This document shows positions 1-7,214 of a stretch of 10,672 bases of DNA, piece after piece. The number at the start of each line of letters is the position of its first letter. The stretch's first letter is position 1. The translations under genes were made by a program, and so were the position numbers. The stretch comes from Desulfobacterales bacterium (GTDB lineage Bacteria > Desulfobacterota > Desulfobacteria > Desulfobacterales > JAUCGF01). The DNA lies in contig JAOZRC010000124.1 of the NCBI GenBank assembly GCA_029940345.1, positions 1 to 10,672 of the forward strand, read 5' to 3'. The notes beneath the pieces were generated by a model that did no database searches, was not told the DNA's origin, and saw nothing but the letters and a program-made list of their open reading frames with translations.

Positions 1-370
1 CCACCATAAGTGTCAATCCTCCCCAAGGGGCTGCACCAGGGTCTTTTATAATGCCAAATGCTACAACATTATTCGCATCGTTGTAAAACTGAAAAATAAA
101 TTTATAACCTGTACCACTACCAAAAGACCCGTCATCACCGCCACTAAGTCCGGCTTGCAGCCATCCCTCGGTAGGCAGTAAAGACGTCATCGTTGCTCCG
201 CCCACATAGTTGAAAGCCCCGGTGCCCCATGCTCCGTCCGAGGCCCGCACGCCGTGTACATAAAAACCATTTAGACTTTGTGATACAGTCAATTCAGCAC
301 TTGCGACAGGTGCTAATAAAAACATCGCAATAGTAATTGTGAATACAACCGATAACACTTTTCTTCTCAT
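1..370 (-). CDS. Exported protein of unknown function, 5' part only
   Basis: This is the first 123 codons of a minus-strand gene that leaves the window at its left edge, so the C-terminus is unseen. It starts at ATG 368-370, with a strong AGGAGG Shine-Dalgarno 7-8 nt upstream. The N-terminus is a classic Sec signal peptide: MRRK, then a hydrophobic stretch (about residues 5-20), then a likely signal peptidase I site after the ASA at about residues 23-25. The mature part is rich in Gly, Ala and aromatic residues (motifs such as GAWGTGAFNYVGG and DDGSFGSGTGYKF) and has no cysteine. This suggests a beta-rich secreted or surface protein, perhaps a lectin-like or PEP-CTERM-type sorted protein, but the sorting tail would lie outside the window. 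I do not recognise the family. Export is well supported; function is unknown. Confidence 0.8.
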   Translation of the reverse strand, partial: MRRKVLSVVFTITIAMFLLAPVASAELTVSQSLNGFYVHGVRASDGAWGTGAFNYVGGATMTSLLPTEGWLQAGLSGGDDGSFGSGTGYKFIFQFYNDANNVVAFGIIKDPGAAPWGGLTLMV

Positions 371-435
371 CTTAATACCTCCTTTAGTCATTCATTCGTT
401 AATAATTTGGTATCGAACTCACGCTAAGACAGAGT

Positions 436-463
436 TTTATGGCACTTAATCTCAGCTTTTCAA
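436..463 (-). promoter_or_regulatory. Candidate sigma70 promoter for the exported protein
   Basis: On the minus strand TTGAAA (458-463) is followed after 16 nt by CATAAA (436-441). Transcription would start near position 429, giving a leader of about 60 nt before the ATG of the exported-protein gene. The match is fair rather than strong. Confidence 0.3.
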
Positions 464-629
464 AGATTTTTTCCTTTCGTCAGACCTCGTAAATATTGCA
501 TTTTGATTTAAGGACATTAGAAATGATATCAACTGCTTATGGTAAAAGTGGACAATCAGGAAGTCACTTTAACGACAATTTTGCTGTAGGAATCAGCACC
601 TGCGGCGATGACTAACTGTGCAATGGATC

Positions 630-648
630 GTAGGGGCAGGCTCCTGCG
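630..648 (+). repeat. REP-like GTAG hairpin
   Basis: The sequence begins with GTAG and folds into the perfect short hairpin GCAGG-CT-CCTGC (stem arms 636-640 and 643-647). A GTAG head followed by an imperfect palindrome is the known layout of REP sequences mobilised by RAYT (Y1-type) transposases. No RAYT gene is in the window, so the assignment rests on shape only. Confidence 0.5.
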
Positions 649-734
649 AAAAAGGCCATTTCGTTGTCCAAAATATTGCCCTTTTTCAACTTCAGTTTAC
701 GATGTCTGGAATCAGAATATAATAGCCCGTTTTT

Positions 735-760
735 AGAATGGTCAGAATTCTGTTCATTCT
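735..760. repeat. Extended palindrome downstream of the membrane protein gene
   Basis: A perfect 10-bp palindrome, CAGAATTCTG (743-752), is flanked by AGAATG (735-740) and CATTCT (755-760), which also pair. Only the 2-bp spacers at 741-742 and 753-754 fail to match. It lies about 30 bp beyond the stop codon of the minus-strand membrane protein gene. No U-run follows on the minus strand, so it is not a standard intrinsic terminator, though it could act as a 3' stem or a protein-binding site. Confidence 0.45.
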
Positions 761-761
761 T

Positions 762-779
762 TAATCCTGTTAATCCTGA
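762..779 (+). repeat. Tandem 9-nt repeat (TAATCCTGT)2
   Basis: TAATCCTGT (762-770) is followed directly by TAATCCTGA (771-779). From memory, short arrays of this AATCCTGTT-like unit are common in intergenic DNA of Desulfobacterales and some other bacteria. With only two copies it is a minor feature. Confidence 0.4.
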
Positions 780-791
780 TTCAGACAGTTT

Positions 792-2222
792 TTACTTTTC
801 AGCTTTAGCGCCTGTTTTTGTGTCAGCCGTCAGTTTATCGCTATCAGATTTTGAATCAACCTGTTTTTCATCTTTTGAGGCTGCGGAATCCGTAATATCC
901 GTTTTTTCTTCCGCTGTGTCAGATTTTACAGGTGCCTGGTCTTTTTCGCCTTTTTCAGATTCAGCTTTTTCAGGTGATTGTTCCGTCGGTTTGGCTTCTT
1001 CCGCCAATGTCTTTTCATTTTCCGTATCACCGGTGGGAGATTCTTCCAATTCGGCGGCTACAAGCCGTACGGTTTCAAGTTGCCGCTGAATACGTTCTTC
1101 CTGATTCTTATTGGTCGCCAGAAGCATCGCTTTTTCCAGATATTCGGCGGCGGTTTTCAAATCAATCGCAGTTCCTTTAAACAGCGCAATATCGGCTTTA
1201 TAGAGAAGAAAAAGTTGATTCAGTCCATTCAGCCGGCTAATTGCGGCTTTGCGATTTTGGTCACTATCGGCATATTGCAACGCCAGATTTAGCAGGGTGT
1301 CCATCTTTTTGACATCCGGTATGCCTGATTGCTCGATAACAATATCCGCCGCTTTCAAAAAATGATCGAAAATAAAATTGAAAATTTCAGCGCGTGCATA
1401 GACTTTTTTTACTGGCGACGGTGCCTGAACACCCGGGATAGCGATTAGCAATTTTGTACCTAAAGGCGAAAAGCAGCCTTGCCACACCTCAACCGCTGCG
1501 GGTGTGGATTTCACATAATAGTTGTGTGTATTAATAACGCTTGCGCTGATGATAAGCGCGTAAATAAACAATATAGCTGCAACAGAAATAATAATTCCTT
1601 TTTTCGCTGCTGTTGATGTTTCCATTTCAACCTCCGATCCATAGTTTATAACCACCTTAGAAGACTCAGGCCTGTCAAGGGCTGGTTGGGGTGGGTCATT
1701 TTTTCCGTCAATTGTTTCTGTGTTTGTCAAATGGGTTGCTTCTGATTCATCTTTAGCGTTGCTTTTTGATGTCTCAGCGCCTGTCGTGTTCTTTTTGATG
1801 TTATCCATCATTTTTTCAGCATCATTTTCATTTGCATCCGGTTTGATAACGCCTGTTTCAATTGGTTTGCTATCTCCCTTTTGATTTGTAAGCGGCTCAT
1901 GATTGTCCGTTTCCACGGTTTCAGGTTGGCGCTTTATTTTTGCCGGCGTGCTGTTACCTGTTTTTTCTGCTGATGATTTGACGTTTATATCTGTTTTAGC
2001 GGCAGTCAATTTTTTTTCTGACTTTACCGCCGTTGCCTTTTCAGATAGATCTGTTTCAGGTTGGTTGGCATGATTCACCGCTTTTACGGCGATCATTTTT
2101 TCAGCATCAGCCGCTGCAACCGCCCTTTTTCCAGATTTAGCTGCCAATTTGGGTTTGGGGTTGCCTAATCCGGTTTTTCTTTTTTTTTTGGAAGTGGATC
2201 TGAACAAAGTTTTTTTTCCCAT
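792..2222 (-). CDS. Single-pass membrane protein with long disordered tails, unknown function
   Basis: This 476-residue protein starts at ATG 2220-2222, with an AAGAGG Shine-Dalgarno 5 nt upstream. Residues 1-200 are low-complexity and rich in Lys, Ala, Thr and Glu, with a strongly basic head (KKK/KRK in residues 11-17). One transmembrane helix spans about 209-231. The next segment (about 232-395) is the only part with folded character: mostly helical, TPR-like in feel, including NLALQYADSDQNRKAAISRL near 312-330 and a later helix pair. Residues 396-476 form a second acidic, Lys/Glu/Ser/Asp-rich tail. The positive-inside rule puts the N-terminus in the cytoplasm and the helical domain plus acidic tail outside. 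It ends a series of four minus-strand genes. I do not recognise the family; a scaffold or envelope-anchoring role would be speculation. The low-complexity tails probably evolve fast. Confidence 0.85.
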   Translation of the reverse strand: MGKKTLFRSTSKKKRKTGLGNPKPKLAAKSGKRAVAAADAEKMIAVKAVNHANQPETDLSEKATAVKSEKKLTAAKTDINVKSSAEKTGNSTPAKIKRQPETVETDNHEPLTNQKGDSKPIETGVIKPDANENDAEKMMDNIKKNTTGAETSKSNAKDESEATHLTNTETIDGKNDPPQPALDRPESSKVVINYGSEVEMETSTAAKKGIIISVAAILFIYALIISASVINTHNYYVKSTPAAVEVWQGCFSPLGTKLLIAIPGVQAPSPVKKVYARAEIFNFIFDHFLKAADIVIEQSGIPDVKKMDTLLNLALQYADSDQNRKAAISRLNGLNQLFLLYKADIALFKGTAIDLKTAAEYLEKAMLLATNKNQEERIQRQLETVRLVAAELEESPTGDTENEKTLAEEAKPTEQSPEKAESEKGEKDQAPVKSDTAEEKTDITDSAASKDEKQVDSKSDSDKLTADTKTGAKAEK

Positions 2223-2277
2223 AGAAACCTCTTTGAATGAAATCTGATTATCAATAAATATATTTAAACAGTATGTT

Positions 2278-2306
2278 TGTATATCGAATCAATTTGTATT
2301 TGTAAA
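2278..2306 (-). promoter_or_regulatory. Candidate sigma70 promoter for the membrane protein gene
   Basis: On the minus strand TTTACA (2301-2306) and TATACA (2278-2283) are separated by exactly 17 nt. The start point would be near 2271, about 50 nt before the ATG. With the 96-bp gap to the previous gene, this suggests the membrane protein gene can be transcribed separately. Confidence 0.4.
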
Positions 2307-2318
2307 TGCTTTTACGCC

Positions 2319-2873
2319 TTAGGATTCAGATTTAAACATCTGAATAATTCCTCGGCTGGCACCTTGAGGAACAATCAGCCACAAACGTTTCAATCCGCCC
2401 GGAGGGATACGCTTTAAAGTATCTTTGAGCAAATTAACGAACCGTTGAATGTCAAAGGTGCCGAAAACCGCCCCTAAAAGCGGAAGAGCGACGGAATGCA
2501 AGTTGCGTGTTGCAGTTTCTCTGAAAATCAGGTCCAAAGCCCGGGAAATCCAATCTTCACGCCATGAAGTCTCCCGGTTCAGATCATGGACGATGGCAAG
2601 CAAACGTACGGGGCAGCCACTTTTTACCACCACGCTTCCCGGCGTAACCGGTAAAGTTTCAATAATCTTGGTCATAGTACGAATAATATGTTCAGACGGC
2701 ATGCGCACTGTTTTTTCGGCACTCAAGACCAGAAACGTGTCTTCTTCCGCGGCAATCGCATCAATGCTAAAAGGCTGCGCATGTTGCGGTGCGGCTACAA
2801 TGTGCACATATCCCCAAAAGGTTTCACTTTGCAGACCGCCTTGAATCACTTTTAATTTAGGCTTGGTTGGCAT
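2319..2873 (-). CDS. Macro-like domain protein (reduced form)
   Basis: I start this gene at ATG 2871-2873 (184 residues). The frame also opens at a TTG seven codons earlier, inside a heptanucleotide array, which I think is less likely. Neither start has a Shine-Dalgarno. Residues 76-170 resemble the second half of a macro domain: a GSVVV strand, an AIVHDLN strand with His96, a helix (RALDLIFRETATRN), the SVALPLLGAVFG loop (127-138) equivalent to the SIALPALGTG phosphate loop, then a helix and the final LKRLWLIV strand. The N-terminal macro hallmarks (GDIT, and the VNAAN loop that contacts ADP-ribose) are not visible. It may therefore bind a nucleotide ligand differently or have lost catalysis. 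It is soluble, with no signal peptide. Macro-like fold is my inference from pattern; ADP-ribose binding is not shown. Confidence 0.7.
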   Translation of the reverse strand: MPTKPKLKVIQGGLQSETFWGYVHIVAAPQHAQPFSIDAIAAEEDTFLVLSAEKTVRMPSEHIIRTMTKIIETLPVTPGSVVVKSGCPVRLLAIVHDLNRETSWREDWISRALDLIFRETATRNLHSVALPLLGAVFGTFDIQRFVNLLKDTLKRIPPGGLKRLWLIVPQGASRGIIQMFKSES

Positions 2874-2878
2874 GTTGT

Positions 2879-2899
2879 GAGTTTTAAGTTTCAAGTTTC
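2879..2899 (-). repeat. Heptanucleotide array ending 5 nt before an ATG
   Basis: Read on the minus strand there are three 7-mers, GAAACTT, GAAACTT and AAAACTC (2893-2899, 2886-2892, 2879-2885). They are followed by 5 nt and then the ATG of the macro-like gene. The array sits where a Shine-Dalgarno should be. It belongs to the same NNAACTT family as the arrays at 3015-3049 and 7286-7313. Confidence 0.6.
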
Positions 2900-3014
2900 A
2901 AATTATTTCATAACATGTTGTCCAAATCGGATATGGCATTGAAACTGAAAATTTTAGCTATTTTACAGTATTAATAATTTCAGTAACTTACAAAAACTTA
3001 TGACTGATGAGCTT

Positions 3015-3049
3015 ATAACTTTAAACTCGTAACTTAAAACTTGTAACTT
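3015..3049 (+). repeat. Five-copy heptanucleotide array
   Basis: On the plus strand five consecutive 7-mers run ATAACTT, TAAACTC, GTAACTT, AAAACTT, GTAACTT. The array lies just beyond the 3' end of the 313-residue protein gene. It overlaps an imperfect inverted repeat, CTTTAAACTCG (3019-3029) with CGAGTTAAAG (3051-3060), which could fold in the minus-strand transcript after that gene. The unit is shared with the arrays at 2879-2899 and 7286-7313. Confidence 0.6.
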
Positions 3050-3062
3050 TCGAGTTAAAGGT

Positions 3063-4004
3063 TCATTTTTGATAAATACCGTCAATATCACGCCAGAAAT
3101 CTCCATCCGGTGTTTTGACAATGATATACCAATCAGATTTTGTAACCATATTTTGCTTTTGTTTCAAAAATGCTTGAGCAATGATGCCATTGGGCGCCTC
3201 GTAGATCGAATAGAACTCGGTCTGTCCGGAATTCAACTGCGAATATTCCCTGATTTTGGTTACACGTTCAGATAACGTCATCCCGCGTTCGTACTTTAAA
3301 TTGAACTCCGTATCAGGCCGTTGTTCATTTTTAATCCGGCCATTATGCACTGCGAAGCTTTCCCTGGCGGCCTTCCAAAAAGGCAGGGTCAAGTGCCGGC
3401 CGCCAATGTAAGCTTCATATTTTCCATTTTCCAGACGGTAGTACCCAAAGGTAAGCGGTTCAGTGCAGATCAGGTTGCCGGTATCCTCCGCTTCATGGAT
3501 AAAATTCAGTCCCAACAAAGCATCACGAGCATCTTCACCGCTTGTGAACAGGTAACGAATATACGGTTGGAACTGTTGTTGCGCCTCTTTTTCAAATGGT
3601 GCGTTTTTAAAATTTTCAGAGTCCGCCTCAGTCATGCTCCGAATTCGGATTCCCAGGTTATCTTTTTCACAAAACCGATTTCGCACAATCTGATCCGGAG
3701 GTTGCAACCGTTGTCCCAGATCCATTTTAATATTTTCATAAGCACTTTTATATTTTGAGGCATTTTCACTCTCCGAAGCAATCGCAGTTGAATGGCTTTT
3801 GGCATCATCATGCCCTTTTTCAGACGAGCTGTCAGCTTCATCTGTATCTGCTTGAAAAGAATTATCCGATTTTTCTTTGTCTTTATCGGATTTCACGGAT
3901 GCACTTATTAAGGAAGCCGGGTTCTGCGATGATTCATATTGAAATGGGGCTGTTTTACTTTTCGGCTTTTTGGCTTTTCTTTTTAAAATATCGAACATAC
4001 CCAT
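3063..4004 (-). CDS. Hypothetical protein with charged disordered N-terminal region
   Basis: This 313-residue protein starts MGMFDILKRK at ATG 4002-4004, with an AGGAG Shine-Dalgarno 6 nt upstream. No signal peptide or transmembrane helix is visible. After a short amphipathic basic head, residues 20-90 are low-complexity and rich in Ser, Lys, Asp and Glu, hence likely disordered. Residues 90-313 look folded, with several aromatic-rich strands (LTFGYYRLENGKYEAYIGGRH, split here by position about 184-204; DWYIIVKTPDGDFWRDIDGIY at the C-terminus). The last part resembles a beta-rich binding domain, but I do not recognise the family. It follows the histidine kinase by 147 bp on the same strand and precedes the macro-like gene. 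Its layout (disordered charged head plus compact domain) echoes the 476-residue membrane protein in the same series. Confidence 0.85.
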   Translation of the reverse strand: MGMFDILKRKAKKPKSKTAPFQYESSQNPASLISASVKSDKDKEKSDNSFQADTDEADSSSEKGHDDAKSHSTAIASESENASKYKSAYENIKMDLGQRLQPPDQIVRNRFCEKDNLGIRIRSMTEADSENFKNAPFEKEAQQQFQPYIRYLFTSGEDARDALLGLNFIHEAEDTGNLICTEPLTFGYYRLENGKYEAYIGGRHLTLPFWKAARESFAVHNGRIKNEQRPDTEFNLKYERGMTLSERVTKIREYSQLNSGQTEFYSIYEAPNGIIAQAFLKQKQNMVTKSDWYIIVKTPDGDFWRDIDGIYQK

Positions 4005-4151
4005 GAATGGCTCCTATGGATGTTATTTAAGCACATGTTTGATAAGTCGTTCTTATTCGTTTGAAGCTAGTTGCTGACTTTTCAAACAGGCTCGAAGATA
4101 TGTCATCTGGCAGGTTATTTCCCGAAAATCTATATGATAGAACAAAAATGG

Positions 4152-5525
4152 CTATTCATCATTGAAGCGAACCGGTAGCTTAATTATAAAAACAGCTCCG
4201 CCTTGAGGTGAATTTTCAGCTTTGATAGTTCCGTGATGGTCTTCGATAATGCCAAAACTCACCGACAGGCCGACGCCAATGCCCATACGTTTTTTATTGG
4301 TAAAAAAAGGATCAAACAGATGCGCCATCGCTTCGGTTGCGATCCCAGGCCCGTTATCCGCAACCCTGATAATTATATGCCCATGGTCTGATAATGTTCG
4401 GATCGTTATTTGGCCGATAGTTCCGGTCGTATCCGCTTGGATTTGGGGGCGCTTACTTTCAGTCGCATCAGAAAATCCGCAAATCGACTCATTGGCATTA
4501 TTAATCAAATTTAACAAACATTGCGTTAACTGTTGAGGAGATGCGATTAAGATAGGAAGGTTCGGGGAGAGGTCCGAAATCAGCTTTATTTTGGCATTTT
4601 TCAATTGACTTTTCACCAATGACATCGTTTTTTCAATAATTTTATTAATGTTCACGGGCTGTTTTTTTTCTTGGGAAGGCCGATTGAGATCAAGCAATTT
4701 TTGAACGGTGTTGCGAATATTATGGACTGCGCCTTTGAATATCTCAAAGCTGCTTAGTAGTTCATGGTCAGTTTGGTATTCAGACATCAAGGTGGAAAGC
4801 AAAGTTGTAATTGCCTGGAGAGGGGAATTGATTTCGTGTGCGATGAAGGCGGCCAATTGCCCGGTGGCGGCCAGTCTGTCCGAACGAAGAAGTTGGCGTT
4901 GCAAAAGCTTACGGTCTTCAATCTCCTGGCTTAAACGGGAATTACTCTCAACTGACTCGGCCGTACGCGCCGTTACCCGCTGTTCCAGTTTGGCATTAGC
5001 CTGTAAAAGCGCTTTTTCCGCTTTTTCCCGTTCTTCGACTTCCTGATGCAACTGTTCACAGGTCAAAGTTAATAAGTGATTGCGTGCTTTCAGATCTTCT
5101 ATATAGCGTTCATTACTTTCCCGAACCTTGTCAGATATGGACCGCATGATTGAAAGCGAAATCGGATTGGACGCTTTTATCACCCGGTTGAAATCATCCC
5201 GGGTGATATATAGCAAATCAGATGGTTTGTGCGTCACTACCGTTGCACAACGCGGGTATTGATCAATCAGCGCCATCTCTCCGAATAATTGGCCGCGTCC
5301 ATAGGCCGCAACGAGATCCTGTTCAGGAGTGCCATAGTGTTTCCATATTTCCACACCACCTTTAATAATGATATAAAAGTTATTTCCGACCGAACCTTCG
5401 GAAATTACGATTTCACCGGCCAGATACCGTTTCTCCCGACAAACACTCTGAATCGCTTTGATATCGTCATCAGAGAGCATGTTGAAAAAAAATACTTTTT
5501 TTAAAATATCTTGATAACTGCTCAT
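4152..5525 (-). CDS. Soluble histidine kinase with N-terminal cyclic-nucleotide-binding domain
   Basis: This 457-residue cytoplasmic kinase has no membrane segment. Residues 10-118 form a CAP_ED/cNMP-binding domain with the phosphate-binding cassette FGEMALID..PRCATV (81-96; Glu83 and Arg92 present), so real ligand binding is plausible. Residues 130-212 are a long helical coiled coil that would carry the signal. The HisKA dimerisation helix follows, with phospho-acceptor His230 in AAFIAHEINSPLQ. The HATPase_c domain has an N box (NLINNANESI, from Asn339), G1 (DNGPGI, 390-395), F box (LFDPFFTNK) and G2 (GIGVGL, 415-420). All catalytic elements are intact. The gene starts at ATG 5523-5525 with only a weak Shine-Dalgarno (AGAAAG). 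It lies divergently from the roadblock/ODP/regulator cassette, whose response regulator has no other kinase nearby, so the two may be partners; that is inference. Confidence 0.95.
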   Translation of the reverse strand: MSSYQDILKKVFFFNMLSDDDIKAIQSVCREKRYLAGEIVISEGSVGNNFYIIIKGGVEIWKHYGTPEQDLVAAYGRGQLFGEMALIDQYPRCATVVTHKPSDLLYITRDDFNRVIKASNPISLSIMRSISDKVRESNERYIEDLKARNHLLTLTCEQLHQEVEEREKAEKALLQANAKLEQRVTARTAESVESNSRLSQEIEDRKLLQRQLLRSDRLAATGQLAAFIAHEINSPLQAITTLLSTLMSEYQTDHELLSSFEIFKGAVHNIRNTVQKLLDLNRPSQEKKQPVNINKIIEKTMSLVKSQLKNAKIKLISDLSPNLPILIASPQQLTQCLLNLINNANESICGFSDATESKRPQIQADTTGTIGQITIRTLSDHGHIIIRVADNGPGIATEAMAHLFDPFFTNKKRMGIGVGLSVSFGIIEDHHGTIKAENSPQGGAVFIIKLPVRFNDE

Positions 5526-5751
5526 GAATCGCTTTCTGTACTAAATAACGGCTGCCCGCATAAATTGTTGAATATTTGAAAGCCTATACCACCAAAGCTA
5601 ATTATGCCCGAACATATTAAGTTTAATGGTTTACCGGTATTGAAAAAATAGGGCTAATAGCCAGATGAAAAGTTCGTTAACCGGAACACTCCCATGCAGG
5701 AGGATGAAAAGGCGGGACGTTCATTTAAAGTTTAGGAACATAACATAAAGC

Positions 5752-5767
5752 GGGCTAAATTTAACCC
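5752..5767. promoter_or_regulatory. Near-perfect 16-bp palindrome, possible operator
   Basis: GGGCTAAATTTAACCC matches its own reverse complement at 14 of 16 positions. It sits in the divergent region about 70 bp upstream of the candidate plus-strand promoter. It could be a dimeric regulator site, but nothing identifies a regulator. Confidence 0.3.
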
Positions 5768-5836
5768 TTAACAATTGAACTGAATTGATAATTTTCTTTT
5801 TCTTTAGCACTCATTTAAACAATTGTCAAATTCCTC

Positions 5837-5865
5837 TTGAAATAGTATCTGTTAGTGTGTACGAT
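5837..5865 (+). promoter_or_regulatory. Candidate sigma70 promoter for the roadblock/ODP cassette
   Basis: TTGAAA (5837-5842) and TACGAT (5860-5865) are separated by exactly 17 nt. The transcript would begin near 5872, giving a leader of about 175 nt before the roadblock ATG. A second -10-like TATACT at 5940-5945 has no good -35 partner. Confidence 0.35.
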
Positions 5866-6048
5866 TGAATATTGATGAGCAGGGCTTATACGCTATTTGA
5901 AAAAGGCGTTGTGAATAAATCGCATCGTCGAATAATTACTATACTGGTCTGATTTTGATTTTTCCGGAATAGCGGTGTGCGAGATTCAGCTTGCAGGCGC
6001 AGCCTGGAAAAACCAATATCAGAATACTATGATTATCAGGAGGGATTC

Positions 6049-6417
6049 ATGTCACGCACGGATGAATTAAACACTGCACTTTCCGATCTTCAATCAAGCA
6101 GCGCCGACATTGAGGCTTGCGCTGTGGTTTCCGAAGATGGCCTGATCATTGCGAGTTCATTGCCCCAGGGACTCGAAGAGACGCGTATCGCAGCCATGAG
6201 CGCGGTGATGTTATCCATGGGCAGCCGAACCGCAATGGAATTGCAACGGGGTGAATTACAGCAGATTTTTGTTAAAGGGGAACACGGCTATATTATTATA
6301 ATGAATGCCGGAGATCATTCTGCCTTGCTGGCCATGACGCGTAAGGAAGCGAAACTAGGTCTTATTTTTCTTGACTTATCACGCGCGGCCGAAAAAGTTA
6401 AAAATATTTTATCTTAA
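6049..6417 (+). CDS. Roadblock/LC7 (MglB-like) protein
   Basis: I start this gene at ATG 6049 (122 residues) because a strong AGGAGGG (6038-6044) lies 4-5 nt upstream; the frame could extend back to a GTG at 5977 but without a ribosome site. The whole protein is one roadblock domain: a leading helix (TDELNTALSDLQ), strand ACAVVSEDGLIIAS, a long helix (TRIAAMSAVMLSMGSRTAMEL), strands LQQIFVKGEHGYIIIMNA and SALLAMTR, and a final helix ending KVKNILS. Roadblock proteins of this type form homodimers and act on small GTPases (MglB is the GAP of MglA in Myxococcus polarity control). No MglA-like GTPase is in the window. It is the first gene of the plus-strand cassette and is followed 26 bp later by the diiron protein gene. 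Confidence 0.92.
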   Translation: MSRTDELNTALSDLQSSSADIEACAVVSEDGLIIASSLPQGLEETRIAAMSAVMLSMGSRTAMELQRGELQQIFVKGEHGYIIIMNAGDHSALLAMTRKEAKLGLIFLDLSRAAEKVKNILS

Positions 6418-6443
6418 CACCTTACATTCTATGAGGTAACCCC

Positions 6444-7199
6444 ATGAAAACGTTGTTTGAAACCGGCAACCATAAAAATGTGATGGTCGACGATTTATCC
6501 ACCGGGACGATGGTGCAGTCCAATCAACATCTCATTGTCAACAGTGGTAAAGGTATGCTTCTTGATCCTGGCGGACACAAGATTTATTCCCAATTGCTGC
6601 CGCAAGTCGCCTCCGTTATTCAGATAAATAATTTACAGTACCTGTTTTTTTCCCATCAGGATCCGGATATTTTAGCGGCAGCGAACGGATGGCTGATGAC
6701 AACGGATGCAGATGCTTTTCTTTCAACGCTATGGATGCGCTTTATTCCTCACTTCGGTGTTGAGGAACTTGTCGTTAATCGGATCAAACCGATTCCGGAT
6801 GAAGGCATGACGGTAACCTTGGGGGGTGATCCGCTTATGATCATCCCCGCTCATTTCCTCCATTCGGCTGGTAATTTCCAGGTGTATGATCCGATTTCAA
6901 AAATTCTTTATTCTGGCGATTTGGGTGCATCATTGGGAAATCTATATGACACCGTTGATGACTTTGATGCGCATATCGACTACATGGAAGCATTTCATAA
7001 ACGGTATATGCCGGCAACCAAGGCGCTTAAAATGTGGGTGAGTACGGTTAGAACGATGGATATCGATATAATCGCTCCCCAGCATGGCGCTATTTTTCCC
7101 GACAAGGAGATGGTAAACCGTTTTATTGAATGGGTCGATACGCTTGTTTGCGGCATTGATCTGATGGAAGATTTTTTTTTCATTCCCAGTGATGACTGA
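6444..7199 (+). CDS. Stand-alone oxygen-binding diiron protein (ODP type, MBL fold)
   Basis: This 251-residue cytoplasmic protein starts at ATG 6444, with GAGGT 6 nt upstream. It is the metallo-beta-lactamase-fold half of a flavodiiron protein with no flavodoxin domain. The six expected iron ligands are visible: His71, Asp73 and Asp75 in SHQDPD, His140 in HSAGNF, Asp159 in YSGDLG, and His214 in PQHG. Compared with the flavodiiron HxExDH motif, Glu is replaced by Asp and the trailing His is absent (Ile76). Lacking flavin, it cannot by itself run the usual NADH-linked oxygen or NO reduction. Known stand-alone relatives (ODP of Treponema denticola) bind oxygen at the diiron site and feed a chemotaxis system. 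In this cassette, between a roadblock protein and a response regulator, a sensor role is the natural reading. Diiron and sensor function are inferred from the family. Confidence 0.9.
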   Translation: MKTLFETGNHKNVMVDDLSTGTMVQSNQHLIVNSGKGMLLDPGGHKIYSQLLPQVASVIQINNLQYLFFSHQDPDILAAANGWLMTTDADAFLSTLWMRFIPHFGVEELVVNRIKPIPDEGMTVTLGGDPLMIIPAHFLHSAGNFQVYDPISKILYSGDLGASLGNLYDTVDDFDAHIDYMEAFHKRYMPATKALKMWVSTVRTMDIDIIAPQHGAIFPDKEMVNRFIEWVDTLVCGIDLMEDFFFIPSDD

Positions 7200-7214
7200 T
7201 AATCAGGTGACTGC

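Larger units (their letters stand above)
371..791. other. Gene-free intergenic stretch
   Basis: These 421 bp separate the exported-protein gene from the 3' end of the 476-residue membrane protein gene. No coding region is convincing here. The stretch holds a candidate promoter (436-463), a GTAG-type hairpin (630-648), an extended palindrome (735-760) and a tandem pair of TAATCCTG units (762-779), each listed separately. Confidence 0.6.
5526..6048. other. Divergent intergenic region without a gene
   Basis: These 523 bp lie between the divergent kinase gene and the first roadblock gene. No convincing coding region is present: a GTG-initiated upstream extension of the roadblock frame begins at 5977 but lacks a Shine-Dalgarno, and a 14-codon frame at 5705 is too short. 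The region holds a near-palindrome at 5752-5767 and a candidate promoter at 5837-5865. Its length suggests room for regulation of both directions. Confidence 0.6.

Noticed and set aside
664..1089. Plus-strand open frame with Ser/Phe-rich product
   Set aside because: It is the antisense of the low-complexity acidic tail of the 476-residue membrane protein gene; the Ser/Phe/Val bias is the mirror of Glu/Lys/Asp codons, and there is no ribosome site.
2874..2894. Longer macro-like protein from a TTG start
   Set aside because: The TTG lies inside the heptanucleotide array and has no ribosome site; the ATG seven codons later is the more probable start.
3015..3049. Possible CRISPR-like array
   Set aside because: The units are contiguous 7-mers without spacers; no cas genes are present.
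3321..3758. Plus-strand 145-codon frame
   Set aside because: It lies wholly antisense to the 313-residue protein gene, which has a good Shine-Dalgarno and protein-like composition; no domain is recognisable in the plus frame.
5698..5749. Short frame starting ATGAAAAGG after AGGAGG
   Set aside because: It has only 14 codons, and the AGGAGG touches the ATG, which is too close for initiation.
5977..6048. 24-codon N-terminal extension of the first roadblock protein from a GTG
   Set aside because: No Shine-Dalgarno precedes the GTG, whereas AGGAGGG sits just before the ATG at 6049, and the extension is not part of the roadblock fold.
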